Assembly (NCBI RefSeq): GCF_000964525.1
Contig: NZ_BAZG01000018.1
Span: 1-44,258, forward strand
Direction: 5' to 3'
From: Anaeromyxobacter sp. PSR-1
Lineage (GTDB): Bacteria > Myxococcota > Myxococcia > Myxococcales > Anaeromyxobacteraceae
Length of the DNA: 44,258 nt
Shown: one piece after another, positions 12,103 to 23,576 of the stretch
Numbering within the stretch: position 1 is the first letter of the stretch
How the letters are laid out: each line of letters opens with the position of its first letter
The notes under the pieces: model-generated
Told to the model about the DNA's origin: nothing
Seen by the model: the letters and a program-made list of their open reading frames with translations, nothing else
The model's database searches: none
Position numbers and translations under genes: made by a program

Positions 12103-12768
12103 ATGCTCCCAGGCCTCGCGCGCCGGCTCCTCGTGCTTGCGTTGCTCGCGCCCGGTCCCGGCGCGGCCGCGGCTCCCGCGGTCCCCCTGCCGCCGCCGCA
12201 CAGGGAGGGGCGCCTCGGCGTGGAGGCGGCCCTGGCGTCGCGGCGCTCGGTGCGCGCATTCACCGCCGAGCCGCTCACGCTCGCCGAGGTCGGCCAGCTC
12301 CTGTGGGCGGCGCAGGGCGTGACCGGGCCCGAGGGGCAGCGCGCGGCGCCGTCGGCCCGGCGGCAGTATCCGCTGGAGATCGCGGTGGTGGCGCAGCACG
12401 TCGACGGGCTCCCGCCCGGCGCGTATCGCTACCTGCCCGCGCGCCACGCGCTCGAGCCGCTCGCGAGCGCGAAGCAGGGCGAGCGGCTCCTGACCCGCGC
12501 CACCGACCAGGAGCAGGTCCACGCCGCGCCGGCGGTGTTCGTGGTCGCGGCGGTGTACGAGCGGATGGACGCGGGCCCGCGGGCGCGCACCTGGAGCGAC
12601 TGGGAGGCTGGCGCGGCGACCGAGAACCTCCTCCTTCAGGCCGTCGCGCTCAGGCTCGGCGCCGTGGTGGTCGGCGGCATGGAGCCGGCCGCGGTCCGGA
12701 AGGCGCTCCACCTGAGCGAGCGCGAGCAGGTCATCGTGCTCGTCCCGGTCGGTCATCCGGCGCCCTGA
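12103..12768 (+). CDS. SagB/ThcOx-type nitroreductase-like oxidoreductase with signal peptide
   Basis: A 221-residue protein. Residues 1 to about 22 look like a signal peptide (two arginines, then LLVLALLAPGPGAAAAP). The rest is a SagB-type nitroreductase domain. RRSVRAFTAEPLTLAEVGQLLWAAQGVT is the FMN-binding start; SARRQYPLEIAVVAQHVDGLPPGAYRYLPARHAL is the diagnostic SagB/ThcOx strand pair; AATENLLLQAVALRLGAVVVGG and VPVGHP close the flavin fold. Family members oxidise azoline rings in peptide natural products, but many lone members have no known role. No peptide precursor or cyclodehydratase is nearby. The export signal would put it in the periplasm or envelope. Confidence 0.85.
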   Translation: MLPGLARRLLVLALLAPGPGAAAAPAVPLPPPHREGRLGVEAALASRRSVRAFTAEPLTLAEVGQLLWAAQGVTGPEGQRAAPSARRQYPLEIAVVAQHVDGLPPGAYRYLPARHALEPLASAKQGERLLTRATDQEQVHAAPAVFVVAAVYERMDAGPRARTWSDWEAGAATENLLLQAVALRLGAVVVGGMEPAAVRKALHLSEREQVIVLVPVGHPAP

Positions 12769-12830
12769 GCGCCTGGACCCGGCGCGCCCGTGTCCGGCCG
12801 CGGGGTACGTTCGATCGCGGGGGAGGGACG

Positions 12831-13268
12831 ATGAAGCGGGACGCTCCTGGCGAGAGGGTACGGTCGGCGCCGCATCCGATCCAGGTGCGCCGGGCGTTCG
12901 GCGAGGACCCGGCGAACCGACCGGAGTTCTGCGAGGTCGTCTCCTTCGGCGAAGGCGGGCTCCTCGTCCGCCTGCTGGCGGACCGTACGACGCGCACCGT
13001 CACCGTCCCGGAGCCCGACGGGCTGCGGGAGGTGCTCGGGCGCGGCGACGTCTGCCGGTGGCGGGGCGGCGGTGCGCTCGCGGCGCTGAGCCTTCCGTAC
13101 GGGCTGCTCGCCATCGCCGTCGGCCCGAGCGCGGCCCCGGACCGGGTCGAGCTGAACTACGGCATCGTGCGCGTCGAGGACGCCGTCGCGGTGGAGATGC
13201 CGGGCGACGCGCCCGGACAACCGAGCTGGTACCTCTTCGCGGTGGCGGACGCCGAGACCGCGGGGTGA
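12831..13268 (+). CDS. Conserved-looking hypothetical protein
   Basis: A 145-residue soluble protein with no family I recognise. It has an ordered pattern of short strands (PEFCEVVSFGEGGLLVRLLADR, TRTVTVPEP, LSLPYGLLAIAVGP, ELNYGIVRVEDAVAVEMPG, SWYLFAVADA), suggesting an all-beta fold. Codon use matches neighbours. The ATG at 12831 has GGAGGG 4 bases upstream. It lies 62 bases after the nitroreductase on the same strand and converges with hflC. It is probably a real gene; its function is unknown. Confidence 0.7.
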   Translation: MKRDAPGERVRSAPHPIQVRRAFGEDPANRPEFCEVVSFGEGGLLVRLLADRTTRTVTVPEPDGLREVLGRGDVCRWRGGGALAALSLPYGLLAIAVGPSAAPDRVELNYGIVRVEDAVAVEMPGDAPGQPSWYLFAVADAETAG

Positions 13269-13305
13269 CGCCGAGGTCCCGCCGCTGCATCGCGAAGCGG
13301 CCCGC

Positions 13306-14247
13306 TCACTGCTTCTTCGAGCTGCGGAGGTACCGGTAGAACTCGGTGTCGGTGCCGAGGAACAGCGAGGTGGAGCCGTCCACGGTGCGCGGGTAGGCCT
13401 CGAGCGTCCGGAGGAACTGGAAGAACTCGGGGTCGCGGCCGAACGCGGCCGCGTAGATCCGGGTCGCCTCCGCGTCGGCCTTCCCGGAGACCTCCTGCGC
13501 CTTCCGGTACGCCTCGGAGCGGATCGCCTTCAGGTCGCGCTCGCGCTGGCCCCGGATCTCGGCCGCCCGGCCCATGCCCTCCGAGCGCGAGCGCTCGGCG
13601 ATGCGGCGCCGCTCGGAGATCATCCGGTCGAACACCTTCACCTGCACCTCGTTGACGTAGTTGATGCGCCGGATCTGCACGTCCACCAGCTCGACGCCGA
13701 ACTCCTTCACCACCTCGGCGGCGCGGTCGCGGATCTGCCGGGTGAGCCGGTCGCGGCCGACCTGCACGGGCTCGAGCGCCTCTGCCTCGCCGATCTCGGC
13801 GGAGTACTCGTCGTCCTCGAAGGTGCGGTCGGTGGTGCGCACGGCCTCGATGAGCGCGAAGGAGGCGATGGCGTTGCGCGTCTCGCCGTCGATGATGTCG
13901 TCGAGCCGCGACTGCGCGTTGCGCTCGTCCCGGAGCCGCTGGAAGAAGCGCAGCGGGTCCACGATGCGCCACCGGCCGAACGTGTCCACCCAGATGTACT
14001 TCTTGTCCTTGGTCGGGATCTGGTTCGGATCTCCCCGCCAGTCCAGCCAGCGCTTGTCGAACCGGTTCACGGTGTCGGCGAACGGGAGCTTGAAGTGCAG
14101 GCCGGGCTCGCTGATGGGCTCGCCGCGCGGCTCGCCGAAGCGCGTGATGACCGCCTGCTCGTTCTCGGTGAGGGTGTACGCGCTCGCGGCCGCGACGAGG
14201 ACGCCGAGGATCACCGGCACGGCCACGACGACGGGCGAGCGGTTCAT
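13306..14247 (-). CDS. hflC: Membrane protease modulator HflC
   Basis: A 313-residue SPFH/prohibitin protein. The N-terminal membrane anchor is residues about 5-24 (VVVAVPVILGVLVAAASAYT). The SPFH domain follows (NEQAVITRFGEPRGEPISEPGLHFKLPFADTVNRFDKR). Next come a coiled-coil stretch with FGVELVDVQIRRINYVNEVQVKVFDRMISERRRIAERSRSEG and AEATRIYAAAFGRDPEFFQFLRTLEAY, all signatures of HflC. HflKC forms a large periplasm-facing cage around the FtsH protease and tunes its activity. The ATG overlaps the hflK stop (ATGA), so the pair is translationally coupled. Confidence 0.95.
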   Translation of the reverse strand: MNRSPVVVAVPVILGVLVAAASAYTLTENEQAVITRFGEPRGEPISEPGLHFKLPFADTVNRFDKRWLDWRGDPNQIPTKDKKYIWVDTFGRWRIVDPLRFFQRLRDERNAQSRLDDIIDGETRNAIASFALIEAVRTTDRTFEDDEYSAEIGEAEALEPVQVGRDRLTRQIRDRAAEVVKEFGVELVDVQIRRINYVNEVQVKVFDRMISERRRIAERSRSEGMGRAAEIRGQRERDLKAIRSEAYRKAQEVSGKADAEATRIYAAAFGRDPEFFQFLRTLEAYPRTVDGSTSLFLGTDTEFYRYLRSSKKQ

Positions 14248-15302
14248 GGCTGCTCCTTCGCCTTCGCCGCGGCGCCTGCCGCGGGCGGGGCGCCGGCGCC
14301 GTCCATCCACAGCATGGGCGTCACGCCCTTGTGCGACTCGTCCACCACCACCTTCTGCCGCGAGCGCTGGAGGACCTCGGCGAGCGTCTCCAGGTACATC
14401 CGCCGGCGCGTGACGTCGGGCGCCTTCCGGTACTCCTCGTGGATGCGGACGAACCGGTCGGCCTCGCCCCGCGCGCGGTTCACGCGCTCGATGGCGTAGC
14501 CCTCGGCGGCGCGCAGCGTCTCCTCCGCCTCGCCCCGCGCGCGCGGGATCTCGCGGTTCAGCTCGGCGTAGGCCTCGTTGATGGCGCGCTCCTTCTCCTG
14601 GAACGCCTGGTTCACCTCGTTGAACGAGGGCTTCACCGGGTCCGGCGGGTTCACGTCCTGGAGCACCACCTGCTGGATGTCCACGCCGGTCTCGTAGCGA
14701 TCGGCCAGCCCCTGCAGCAGGGCCTTCGCCTCGCTCGCGACCCGCTGGCGCCCGGTGGTGAGCACCTCGTTCACCGAGTGGTCGCCGACGACGGCCCGCA
14801 TCGACGCCTCGGAGATGTCCCGCAGCATCGCCTCGACGTTCTTCACCTTGAACAGGTACTGGTAGGGATCCTTGATCTTGTACTGGACGATCCACTCCAC
14901 CACGGCGACGTTGAGGTCGCCGGTCAGCATGAGCGACTCGCGCGCCAGGTCGGGCTTGTCCGGCTGGTAGGTGGTCCGTCCGTCGAGGTGCTCGGTGCGG
15001 AAGCCGAACTCGGCCTTGAGCTGCCGCTGCACCGGGACCTTGGTGATGCGGTCGATCCCGAAGGGGATGCGGAAGTGCGGCCCGGGCTCGACGGTCCCGA
15101 TGAAGCGGCCGAGGCGCAGGATGACCCCGACCTCGTCCGGCTCCACCTGGACGTAGGACGTGGTCACGCCCACGAGCACGACGAGCGCCGCGACCACCAG
15201 CGGCAGCCGCCCGCCGAGCGCGCCCCACAGCCGGCGCGCGGCGTCGCCCGGCTTCGGCTTCGGGTTCGGCGGCTCACCCACGACCTGAGGGCTCGATTCC
15301 AT
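14244..15302 (-). CDS. hflK: Membrane protease modulator HflK
   Basis: A 352-residue SPFH protein. A Pro/Lys-rich cytoplasmic start leads to one membrane segment (about 34-52, LPLVVAALVVLVGVTTSYV). The SPFH domain begins QVEPDEVGVILRLGRFIGTVEPGPHFRIPFGID. Family marks include NVAVVEWIVQYKIKDPYQYLF, VNEVLTTGRQRV and VVLQDVNPPDPVKPSFNEVNQAFQEKERAINEA. The final part (MYLETLAEVLQRSRQKVVVDE) is typical of HflK. The length is slightly below the E. coli protein (about 420) because of a shorter Gly/Pro-rich N-terminus. It is first in the hflKC pair. Confidence 0.95.
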   Translation of the reverse strand: MESSPQVVGEPPNPKPKPGDAARRLWGALGGRLPLVVAALVVLVGVTTSYVQVEPDEVGVILRLGRFIGTVEPGPHFRIPFGIDRITKVPVQRQLKAEFGFRTEHLDGRTTYQPDKPDLARESLMLTGDLNVAVVEWIVQYKIKDPYQYLFKVKNVEAMLRDISEASMRAVVGDHSVNEVLTTGRQRVASEAKALLQGLADRYETGVDIQQVVLQDVNPPDPVKPSFNEVNQAFQEKERAINEAYAELNREIPRARGEAEETLRAAEGYAIERVNRARGEADRFVRIHEEYRKAPDVTRRRMYLETLAEVLQRSRQKVVVDESHKGVTPMLWMDGAGAPPAAGAAAKAKEQP

Positions 15303-15421
15303 CCATCTGGCTTGGCCCGATTCTCGTGAAAATGCAAGGCGCGGCCGCGCACGCTCCGTGAGGCGGGCAGCGCCGCCGGTTCACGGCGGGGCGAGCCTCC
15401 CCGGTCGCCGCGGCGGCCCGG

Positions 15422-16861
15422 CTACGCCGCCCGCCCCGCGTCCTCGTCGTCGCGCGCCGCCGCGTCGGCCGCGGCCGCGCTCGCCGGCGAGCCCCACGCG
15501 ATGGGGCGGTTGAACAGCCAGCTCAGCATCCCGGAGATGCGCCAGAAGGCGGTGAGCTGGCGGAGGCCGAGGTTCTCGACGAGCACCGCGCCGATGAGCG
15601 CCGCGAGCTGCTTCGGCCGCTGGTACACGTGGAACGACTTCTCCTCGAGGAGCAGCGCGTTCGCGGAGAGCAGCGTCGCCACGCCGAGCGCGGCGGTGAA
15701 GAACGCGGCGAACGAGCTCCAGGAGATGACGCCGAGCGCCCAGGCGGCGCCGATCACCAGGTACCCGGCCACCTCGACCACGGGGCCGAACGCCTCGAAG
15801 AAGAGCAGGTTCGGCACGGTGAGCCACGCGGCGGCGCCGCCCCGGCGGTGGAACAGGAGCTGGCGGTTGGCGGCGATGGCCTCGAGGAGGCCGCGGTGCC
15901 AGCGGACGCGCTGCCTGCGGAGCGCGGCGAGCGTGTCGGGGACCTCGGTCCAGCAGATGGGATCGGGGACGAAGGAGATGCGGTACGGGCGGCCGGAGAG
16001 CCGGTAGAGCCGGTGCAGCCGGAGCACGAGCTCCATGTCCTCGCCGACCGTGTCGGTGCGGTAGCCGCCCGCCTCGATGACGGCGGTGCGGCGGAACATC
16101 CCGAACGCGCCGGAGACGTTGGGGAGCGCGTTCACCGGCGCCCAGCCGAGCCGGCCGAACAGGAACGCCCGCAGGTACTCGAGCACCTGCACGCGCGCGA
16201 TCCAGCCGCGCGGCATCCCGATCTCCTCGACGAACCCGTCCACCACCCGGCAGCCGTTCAGGACGCGGATGGTGCCGCCGCAGGCGATGGTGGTCGGGTC
16301 CTCGAGGAAGGGCCGGACCACCCGGGCGACGCTGTCGCGCTGCAGCACCGAGTCGCCGTCCACCGCGCAGAACAGGGGGTAGCGCGCGGCGTTGATGCCG
16401 GCGTTCATCGCGTCGGCCTTGCCGCCGTTCGACTTGTCGAGCACGCGCACGTTGCGGTGGCGCAGCGAGCGGTACACGCGCCGGACCGGCGTGGACGGCA
16501 CCGAGATGCGGTATGCCTCCGGGAACGGCACCAGCTCGAACTCGCGGGTGAGGACCTCCAGCGTCCGGTCGGTCGAGCCGTCGTTCACCACCACGATCTC
16601 GAGCTCGGGGTACTCGAGCTGGAGCAGGCACCGGATGGTCCCGGCGATGGTCTCCTCCTCGTTGAACGCCGGGACGATGATGCTCACCGGCGGCTCGAGC
16701 CGGGAGAAGAACCGCGGCAGCAGGAGCGAGGCGCGCGCGTCCGCGTCGCGCGCGATGACCCGCAGCGAGACGAGGTTGAGCGCGAGGTACGAGACCGTGA
16801 GCGCGATGAAGTAGGCGAGGAACGCCCACTGCACGACCTCGATGAGCCGGAGCAGCGTCAC
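15422..16861 (-). CDS. Processive family 2 glycosyltransferase, membrane-bound
   Basis: A 479-residue membrane GT2 of the cellulose/hyaluronan/PgaC type. An N-terminal membrane helix (about 7-33) precedes the GT-A domain: VSIIVPAFNEEE, NDGSTD (Asp94), the UDP-metal motif DGDS (168-170), the catalytic-base region GEDME (274-275) and QRVRW (317-321). These last two mark processive synthases. Three or more helices follow (about 345-430). The GTG start overlaps the stop of the HEAT gene (GTGA). With the YaiO-like barrel and HEAT protein upstream, this is the likely polymerase of an exported polysaccharide. The sugar is unknown. Confidence 0.92.
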   Translation of the reverse strand: MTLLRLIEVVQWAFLAYFIALTVSYLALNLVSLRVIARDADARASLLLPRFFSRLEPPVSIIVPAFNEEETIAGTIRCLLQLEYPELEIVVVNDGSTDRTLEVLTREFELVPFPEAYRISVPSTPVRRVYRSLRHRNVRVLDKSNGGKADAMNAGINAARYPLFCAVDGDSVLQRDSVARVVRPFLEDPTTIACGGTIRVLNGCRVVDGFVEEIGMPRGWIARVQVLEYLRAFLFGRLGWAPVNALPNVSGAFGMFRRTAVIEAGGYRTDTVGEDMELVLRLHRLYRLSGRPYRISFVPDPICWTEVPDTLAALRRQRVRWHRGLLEAIAANRQLLFHRRGGAAAWLTVPNLLFFEAFGPVVEVAGYLVIGAAWALGVISWSSFAAFFTAALGVATLLSANALLLEEKSFHVYQRPKQLAALIGAVLVENLGLRQLTAFWRISGMLSWLFNRPIAWGSPASAAAADAAARDDEDAGRAA

Positions 16862-17908
16862 GGCCTCACCTCCGCGAGCGCCTGCCGCACGATGTCGCGC
16901 GCGAACCGGTCGCCGGACGCCTCGGCGAGCGCGAGCACGTCCTGCGACGAGCCGTAGGGGCGGGCGGCGAGGGCCTGCGCGGCGCGGTAGCGGACCCACC
17001 ACTCCGGGTCGCGCAGCAGGCCGGCCAGCAGCTCGCGATCGGCCGGCTCGCCCACGCGCCCCAGCGCGGCGGCCGCCTGCACGCGGACCGACCACGAGGC
17101 GTGGCGCGCCGCGCGCCGGACGGCGTCGAGGAGGGCCGGGCTCCGCACCTGGCGCAGCGCCGCGGCGAGCACCTCCGGCTCGTCCGCGCGGTCGAGCAGC
17201 GCGGCCACCACGGGCTCGACCCTGCCCGCGTCCACGATGGACGCGAGCGGGAGCAGGCGCACCAGCGCGGTCGCGGGGAGCTCGCGGCAGAGCGCGGCGA
17301 AGCCCTCCGACACGCGGGGCGCGCTCGCCTCCGCGAGCACGGTCGCGAACAGCGGCACCGGCCAGTCGCCGCGCCGGGCCAGGCGCGGCAGCAGCTCGGC
17401 CGGCGCGCCCTCGGGGTCGATCCGCACCAGCGCGCGCGGCCGCGAGCGACAGGTAGGAGCGCGGGTCGTCGAGCCAGCGCAGCACCTCGCCGCGGTCCTC
17501 GGCGCGGCCGAGGTAGCCGAGCGTGCGGAGCGCCAGCACGCGCCCGAGCGCGTCCTCGCGGCGGAGCCGGGCGGCGGCGAGCGCGCGCGCGCCGAGCGCC
17601 TCGCCGACGCGGGCCAGCCGCTCGAGCGGCTCGCCCCGGATCCCGTCGAGGAGCTGGACCCAGAGCAGCAGGAACGCGTCCTCGTCCTCGGGCGGGAGGT
17701 CGGGCAGGCGCGGGCCGCCGCCGGCGACCGCCTCGAAGAGGACCGGCCGCCAGCGCGCGACGACGTCCTGCCGCCGCGCCTCGGCGCGCGCCAGCCGGCG
17801 CCGCATGCCGAGCACGCGCAGGACCAGCGCCGCGCTCACCAGGACGGTGAGCAGGCCGGTCGCCCACGCGGCGCGGACCACCGGCTCAAAAGCTCCGGCG
17901 AACGCCAA
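16858..17908 (-). pseudogene. Membrane-anchored HEAT-repeat protein, apparent frameshift
   Basis: Two adjoining frames together make one protein of about 350 residues. The first part (from TTG 17908, or GTG 17881) has a membrane helix (RAAWATGLLTVLVSAALVLRVLGM) and the first HEAT-like helices, to DDPRSYLSLAAAR. The second part continues as ALVRIDPEGAPAELLPRLARRG and further HEAT units to the stop at 16858 (SVRVQAAAALGRVGEPADRELLAGLL, WVRYRAAQALAARPYG). The switch falls in an alternating CG tract at about 17431-17443, where the sequence is two bases short of (or one over) a continuous frame. Either a real slippage mutation or a sequencing error. The downstream half alone could start at GTG 17427. 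HEAT proteins are scaffolds, and this one is placed to serve the neighbouring glycosyltransferase. Confidence 0.7.
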
Positions 17909-18638
17909 GGCGCCCTCCCACCCGCGAGTAGAGCTCCCCCTGCCGCTGCGCGGTCAGGTCCCAGGTGAGCGCCCACCGGGCCGAGAACGGGTGGACGCCG
18001 GTGAGCGCGGCGCCGAGCACGTCCGTCCGCAGCACCTCGCCCGCGCCCAGCGACTCCAGCTCGCGCCCGGCGGCGACGGCCACGCCCACCCGCCCGCGCT
18101 CGCCGTAGTAGAGGTCGAGCGCGAGCCGCCCGCTGCCGCTCCACGCACCGTGCAGCCCCGCCGCGGTCCCGGAGGCGGCCGCGCGCCAGCGGCCGAAGTA
18201 CCGCTCCAGGCCGAGCGTGGTCAGCGCGACGGTGCTCGCCCCCAGCTCGCCGTCGTAGCGGAGCAGGCGCCCGCCCAGCGAGGCGATCCAGCCGGCGCCG
18301 AGGCCGCGCTCCGCGCGCGCCCCCGCCGACCAGCGCGGGAGGAACTCCCAGGTCGGGCTGGCGGAGCCCTCGACCCCGATCACGAACCCGGCCACCGGCG
18401 CCTGCGCCCAGACCGCCCCCTCCACGTCGTCCTCGCGGAAGCGCGAGGCCTCGCGCAGGCTGCCGCCGGCGGCGAGCGCGCGGTCGCGGTCGCCGGTCCA
18501 GGCGAGGTCGAGCGCGGTGGTGCGCCACGCCGGACGATCGCCCGAGAGCGCCTCGGCGCCATGGCTCAGCTCGACCGTCGAGGCGGCGGGGACGGCGAGC
18601 GGGAGGAGCAGGGCGAGCGCCGCGACCACGCGCCTCAC
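17886..18638 (-). CDS. YaiO-like outer-membrane beta-barrel protein
   Basis: A 250-residue protein with a signal peptide (about 1-20, VVAALALLLPLAVPAAS) followed by alternating short amphipathic strands typical of an outer-membrane barrel: AWRTTALDLAWTG, GFVIGVEGSAS, AGWIASLGGRLLRY, ASTVALTTLGLERYFG, GRLALDLYYGERGRVGVAVAAG, ALTWDLTAQRQGELYSRVGGRLGVRRSF. It ends in Phe, as most outer-membrane proteins do. YaiO family proteins are encoded next to glycosyltransferases and are thought to help polysaccharide leave the cell. The GTG 18638 overlaps the response regulator stop (GTGA), and its 3' end overlaps the next gene. Confidence 0.8.
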   Translation of the reverse strand: MRRVVAALALLLPLAVPAASTVELSHGAEALSGDRPAWRTTALDLAWTGDRDRALAAGGSLREASRFREDDVEGAVWAQAPVAGFVIGVEGSASPTWEFLPRWSAGARAERGLGAGWIASLGGRLLRYDGELGASTVALTTLGLERYFGRWRAAASGTAAGLHGAWSGSGRLALDLYYGERGRVGVAVAAGRELESLGAGEVLRTDVLGAALTGVHPFSARWALTWDLTAQRQGELYSRVGGRLGVRRSF

Positions 18639-19024
18639 GGCCGGTCCTTCGCGAGGCGCTTCAGCTCGGTGATCAGCGCGCCCGGGTCGAACGGCTTCTC
18701 GAGCCAGGCGTCCACCCGCGCCGCGCCGCCGCCCGCGGAGCGCGTCGCGCCGAGCAGCAGGATCGGCACCTCGCCCCAGCGCGGATCGGCGCGGAGCGCG
18801 GTGGCGACCGCGAGGCCGTTGCGGCAGGGGAGGAGCTGGTCGAGCACCATGGCGCTCGGCGGCTCGTTGCGCGCCGCGTGCTCCAGGGCGGCGCGGCCGT
18901 CGCCCACGATCTCGGGCGCGAACCCCTCGCGCTCGAGCAGGAACGCCAGCAGCCCGGCGATGTTCTCGTCGTCCTCGACCACCGTGATCCGGCGGGGAGG
19001 GCGGTGTCCCGCGCGCGTCTCCAC
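18635..19024 (-). CDS. Single-domain response regulator (receiver only)
   Basis: A 129-residue receiver domain. The acidic pocket is VVEDDEN, the phospho-acceptor is the Asp in AMVLDQLLPCRNG, the switch position is Thr in LLLGATRS, and the conserved Lys is in WLEKPFD. No output domain follows, so it acts by protein contact or as a phosphate shuttle. It is first in a four-gene overlapping cassette (YaiO-like barrel, HEAT, GT2), which suggests it controls synthesis or export of the polysaccharide. GTG 19024 is chosen; another in-frame GTG at 19099 would add 25 unstructured residues. Confidence 0.88.
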   Translation of the reverse strand: METRAGHRPPRRITVVEDDENIAGLLAFLLEREGFAPEIVGDGRAALEHAARNEPPSAMVLDQLLPCRNGLAVATALRADPRWGEVPILLLGATRSAGGGAARVDAWLEKPFDPGALITELKRLAKDRP

Positions 19025-19165
19025 GGCGAGGACTCTGCTCGCAGAGCGCCCCGCCCGGTATCGGGTGGTCGTGGGGTGCGGTGTGCGCGCGGAACCCACA
19101 TCCGTCGCTGCGGCGTTCCGGGCGCGCGGGTCGAGGCACGTACGCGCAGTGCGCGTGGCGCGCGC

Positions 19166-20002
19166 TCACCCCTTCCCGATCGGCCGGCCGCTCCGGCACC
19201 ACTCGCTGAAGGAGCCGACGTAGAGCGCGGCGCCGCCGAGCCCGGCGGCGTCGAGCGCGAGCAGCGTGTGACACGCGGTGACGCCCGACCCGCAGTGAAC
19301 GACGAGGTGCTCGGGCGGCGTGCCGCCGAGCAGCGCGAGGTAGTTCCGGCGCAGCGCCTCGGGCGCGAGGAAGCGGCCGTCGGGCCCGAGGTTCTCGGCG
19401 CAGGGGAGGTTCAGGGTGCCGGGGATGCGGCCGGCGACGGGGTCGAGCGTCTCCACCTCGCCGCGCCAGCGCTCTCGCGAGCGGACGTCGAGCACCTTCC
19501 ACGCCGGATCCCCGAGCCGCCCCGCCACCTCGTCGATCGAGAGCGTGGGGAGCGACCAGGCCTGGGCGGGATACGGCGGCACGGCGGCGACCGCGCCGGG
19601 CGCGGTGGTCACCGGGACGCCGGCGGCGCGCGCCGCCTGGAACCCGCCGTCCAGCACCGCGACCTGCGCGTGCCCGAACGCCCGCAGCATCCACCAGAGG
19701 CGCGCGGCGGCGTTCTGGCCGCCGGCCGCGTCGTAGACCACGATCCGGGTGTCCGGGCCGATGCCCCAGGCGCCGAGCTGGGCGGCCCAGGTGGCGGGCG
19801 CCGGCAGCGGGTGGCGCCCACCGCGCGCCGGGTCGAAGCCGGGCGCCGACGCCGAGCTGAGGTGGACGTTCAGGTCGGCGTGGAGCGCGCCCCGGAGGTG
19901 CCCGGCGCCGTAGGCGTCGGGGCCGGGGCGCGCGTCGAGCAGCCGCACGTCCTCGAGGGCGGTGAGCAGGGCCGGGGCGGCGACGAGCGGGCCGAAGCGC
20001 AT
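19166..20002 (-). CDS. Sulfurtransferase, 3-mercaptopyruvate/thiosulfate type
   Basis: A 278-residue protein of two rhodanese domains. The N-terminal domain is inactive, with DARPGPDAYGAGHLRGALHADLN and VVYDAAGGQNAAARLWWML lacking a Cys. The C-terminal domain carries the active loop CGSGVT with Cys237, and the second-domain entry VLDVRSRERWRGE. CGSGVT is the form found in mercaptopyruvate sulfurtransferases (thiosulfate enzymes usually have CRxGx(R/T)). The enzyme moves sulfane sulfur to thiols or cyanide. ATG 2 codons into a short spacer; no operon partner on the same strand except distant carB upstream. Confidence 0.92.
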   Translation of the reverse strand: MRFGPLVAAPALLTALEDVRLLDARPGPDAYGAGHLRGALHADLNVHLSSASAPGFDPARGGRHPLPAPATWAAQLGAWGIGPDTRIVVYDAAGGQNAAARLWWMLRAFGHAQVAVLDGGFQAARAAGVPVTTAPGAVAAVPPYPAQAWSLPTLSIDEVAGRLGDPAWKVLDVRSRERWRGEVETLDPVAGRIPGTLNLPCAENLGPDGRFLAPEALRRNYLALLGGTPPEHLVVHCGSGVTACHTLLALDAAGLGGAALYVGSFSEWCRSGRPIGKG

Positions 20003-20075
20003 CCCATCCCTCTAGCACGGCGTGCGTGCCTCACGACGGCCTCGCCGCCGCCCACCCCGCGCGGCAGCGCGCCGC

Positions 20076-23279
<3,204 letters not shown>

Positions 23280-23576
23280 GCAAGCTCCGGTCGGTGGGAG
23301 GGGGGCCGAATGATGCCACGGCGGGCGCCGGATCCGGCGGCCCTCGCACGGCGAGCGGGCGCGGGAGCGCTCACCGCTTCGTACGGGGACGCAGCGGACC
23401 CGGGGGTCCCCGGCGGACCGGTGCGGCCGCCGGTCGCGCCTGGGCGGGCGCCGCACCAGCCGCCCGGTCTCGCTCCGGATTCCCGGCGCGCGGACGTTCA
23501 CGGTGCGTGACTGAAGGCGGACCGCGGGTTGCATGATCCCGCGGCGGCCGCCCCGACGCCGGGGCGGCCCCTGCCC
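23280..23576. other. Divergent intergenic region between carB and the chemoreceptor
   Basis: A gap of 297 bases with no coding signal on either strand that I trust. A TTG at 23529 in frame with the chemoreceptor would extend that protein by 16 Pro/Ala-rich residues but lacks a ribosome site. No clear promoter hexamers or attenuator-like stem for the pyrimidine gene are visible. Confidence 0.4.

Noticed and set aside
12103-12768. Azoline peptide biosynthesis cluster
   Set aside because: There is no cyclodehydratase, precursor peptide or transporter nearby; only the SagB-like domain is present.
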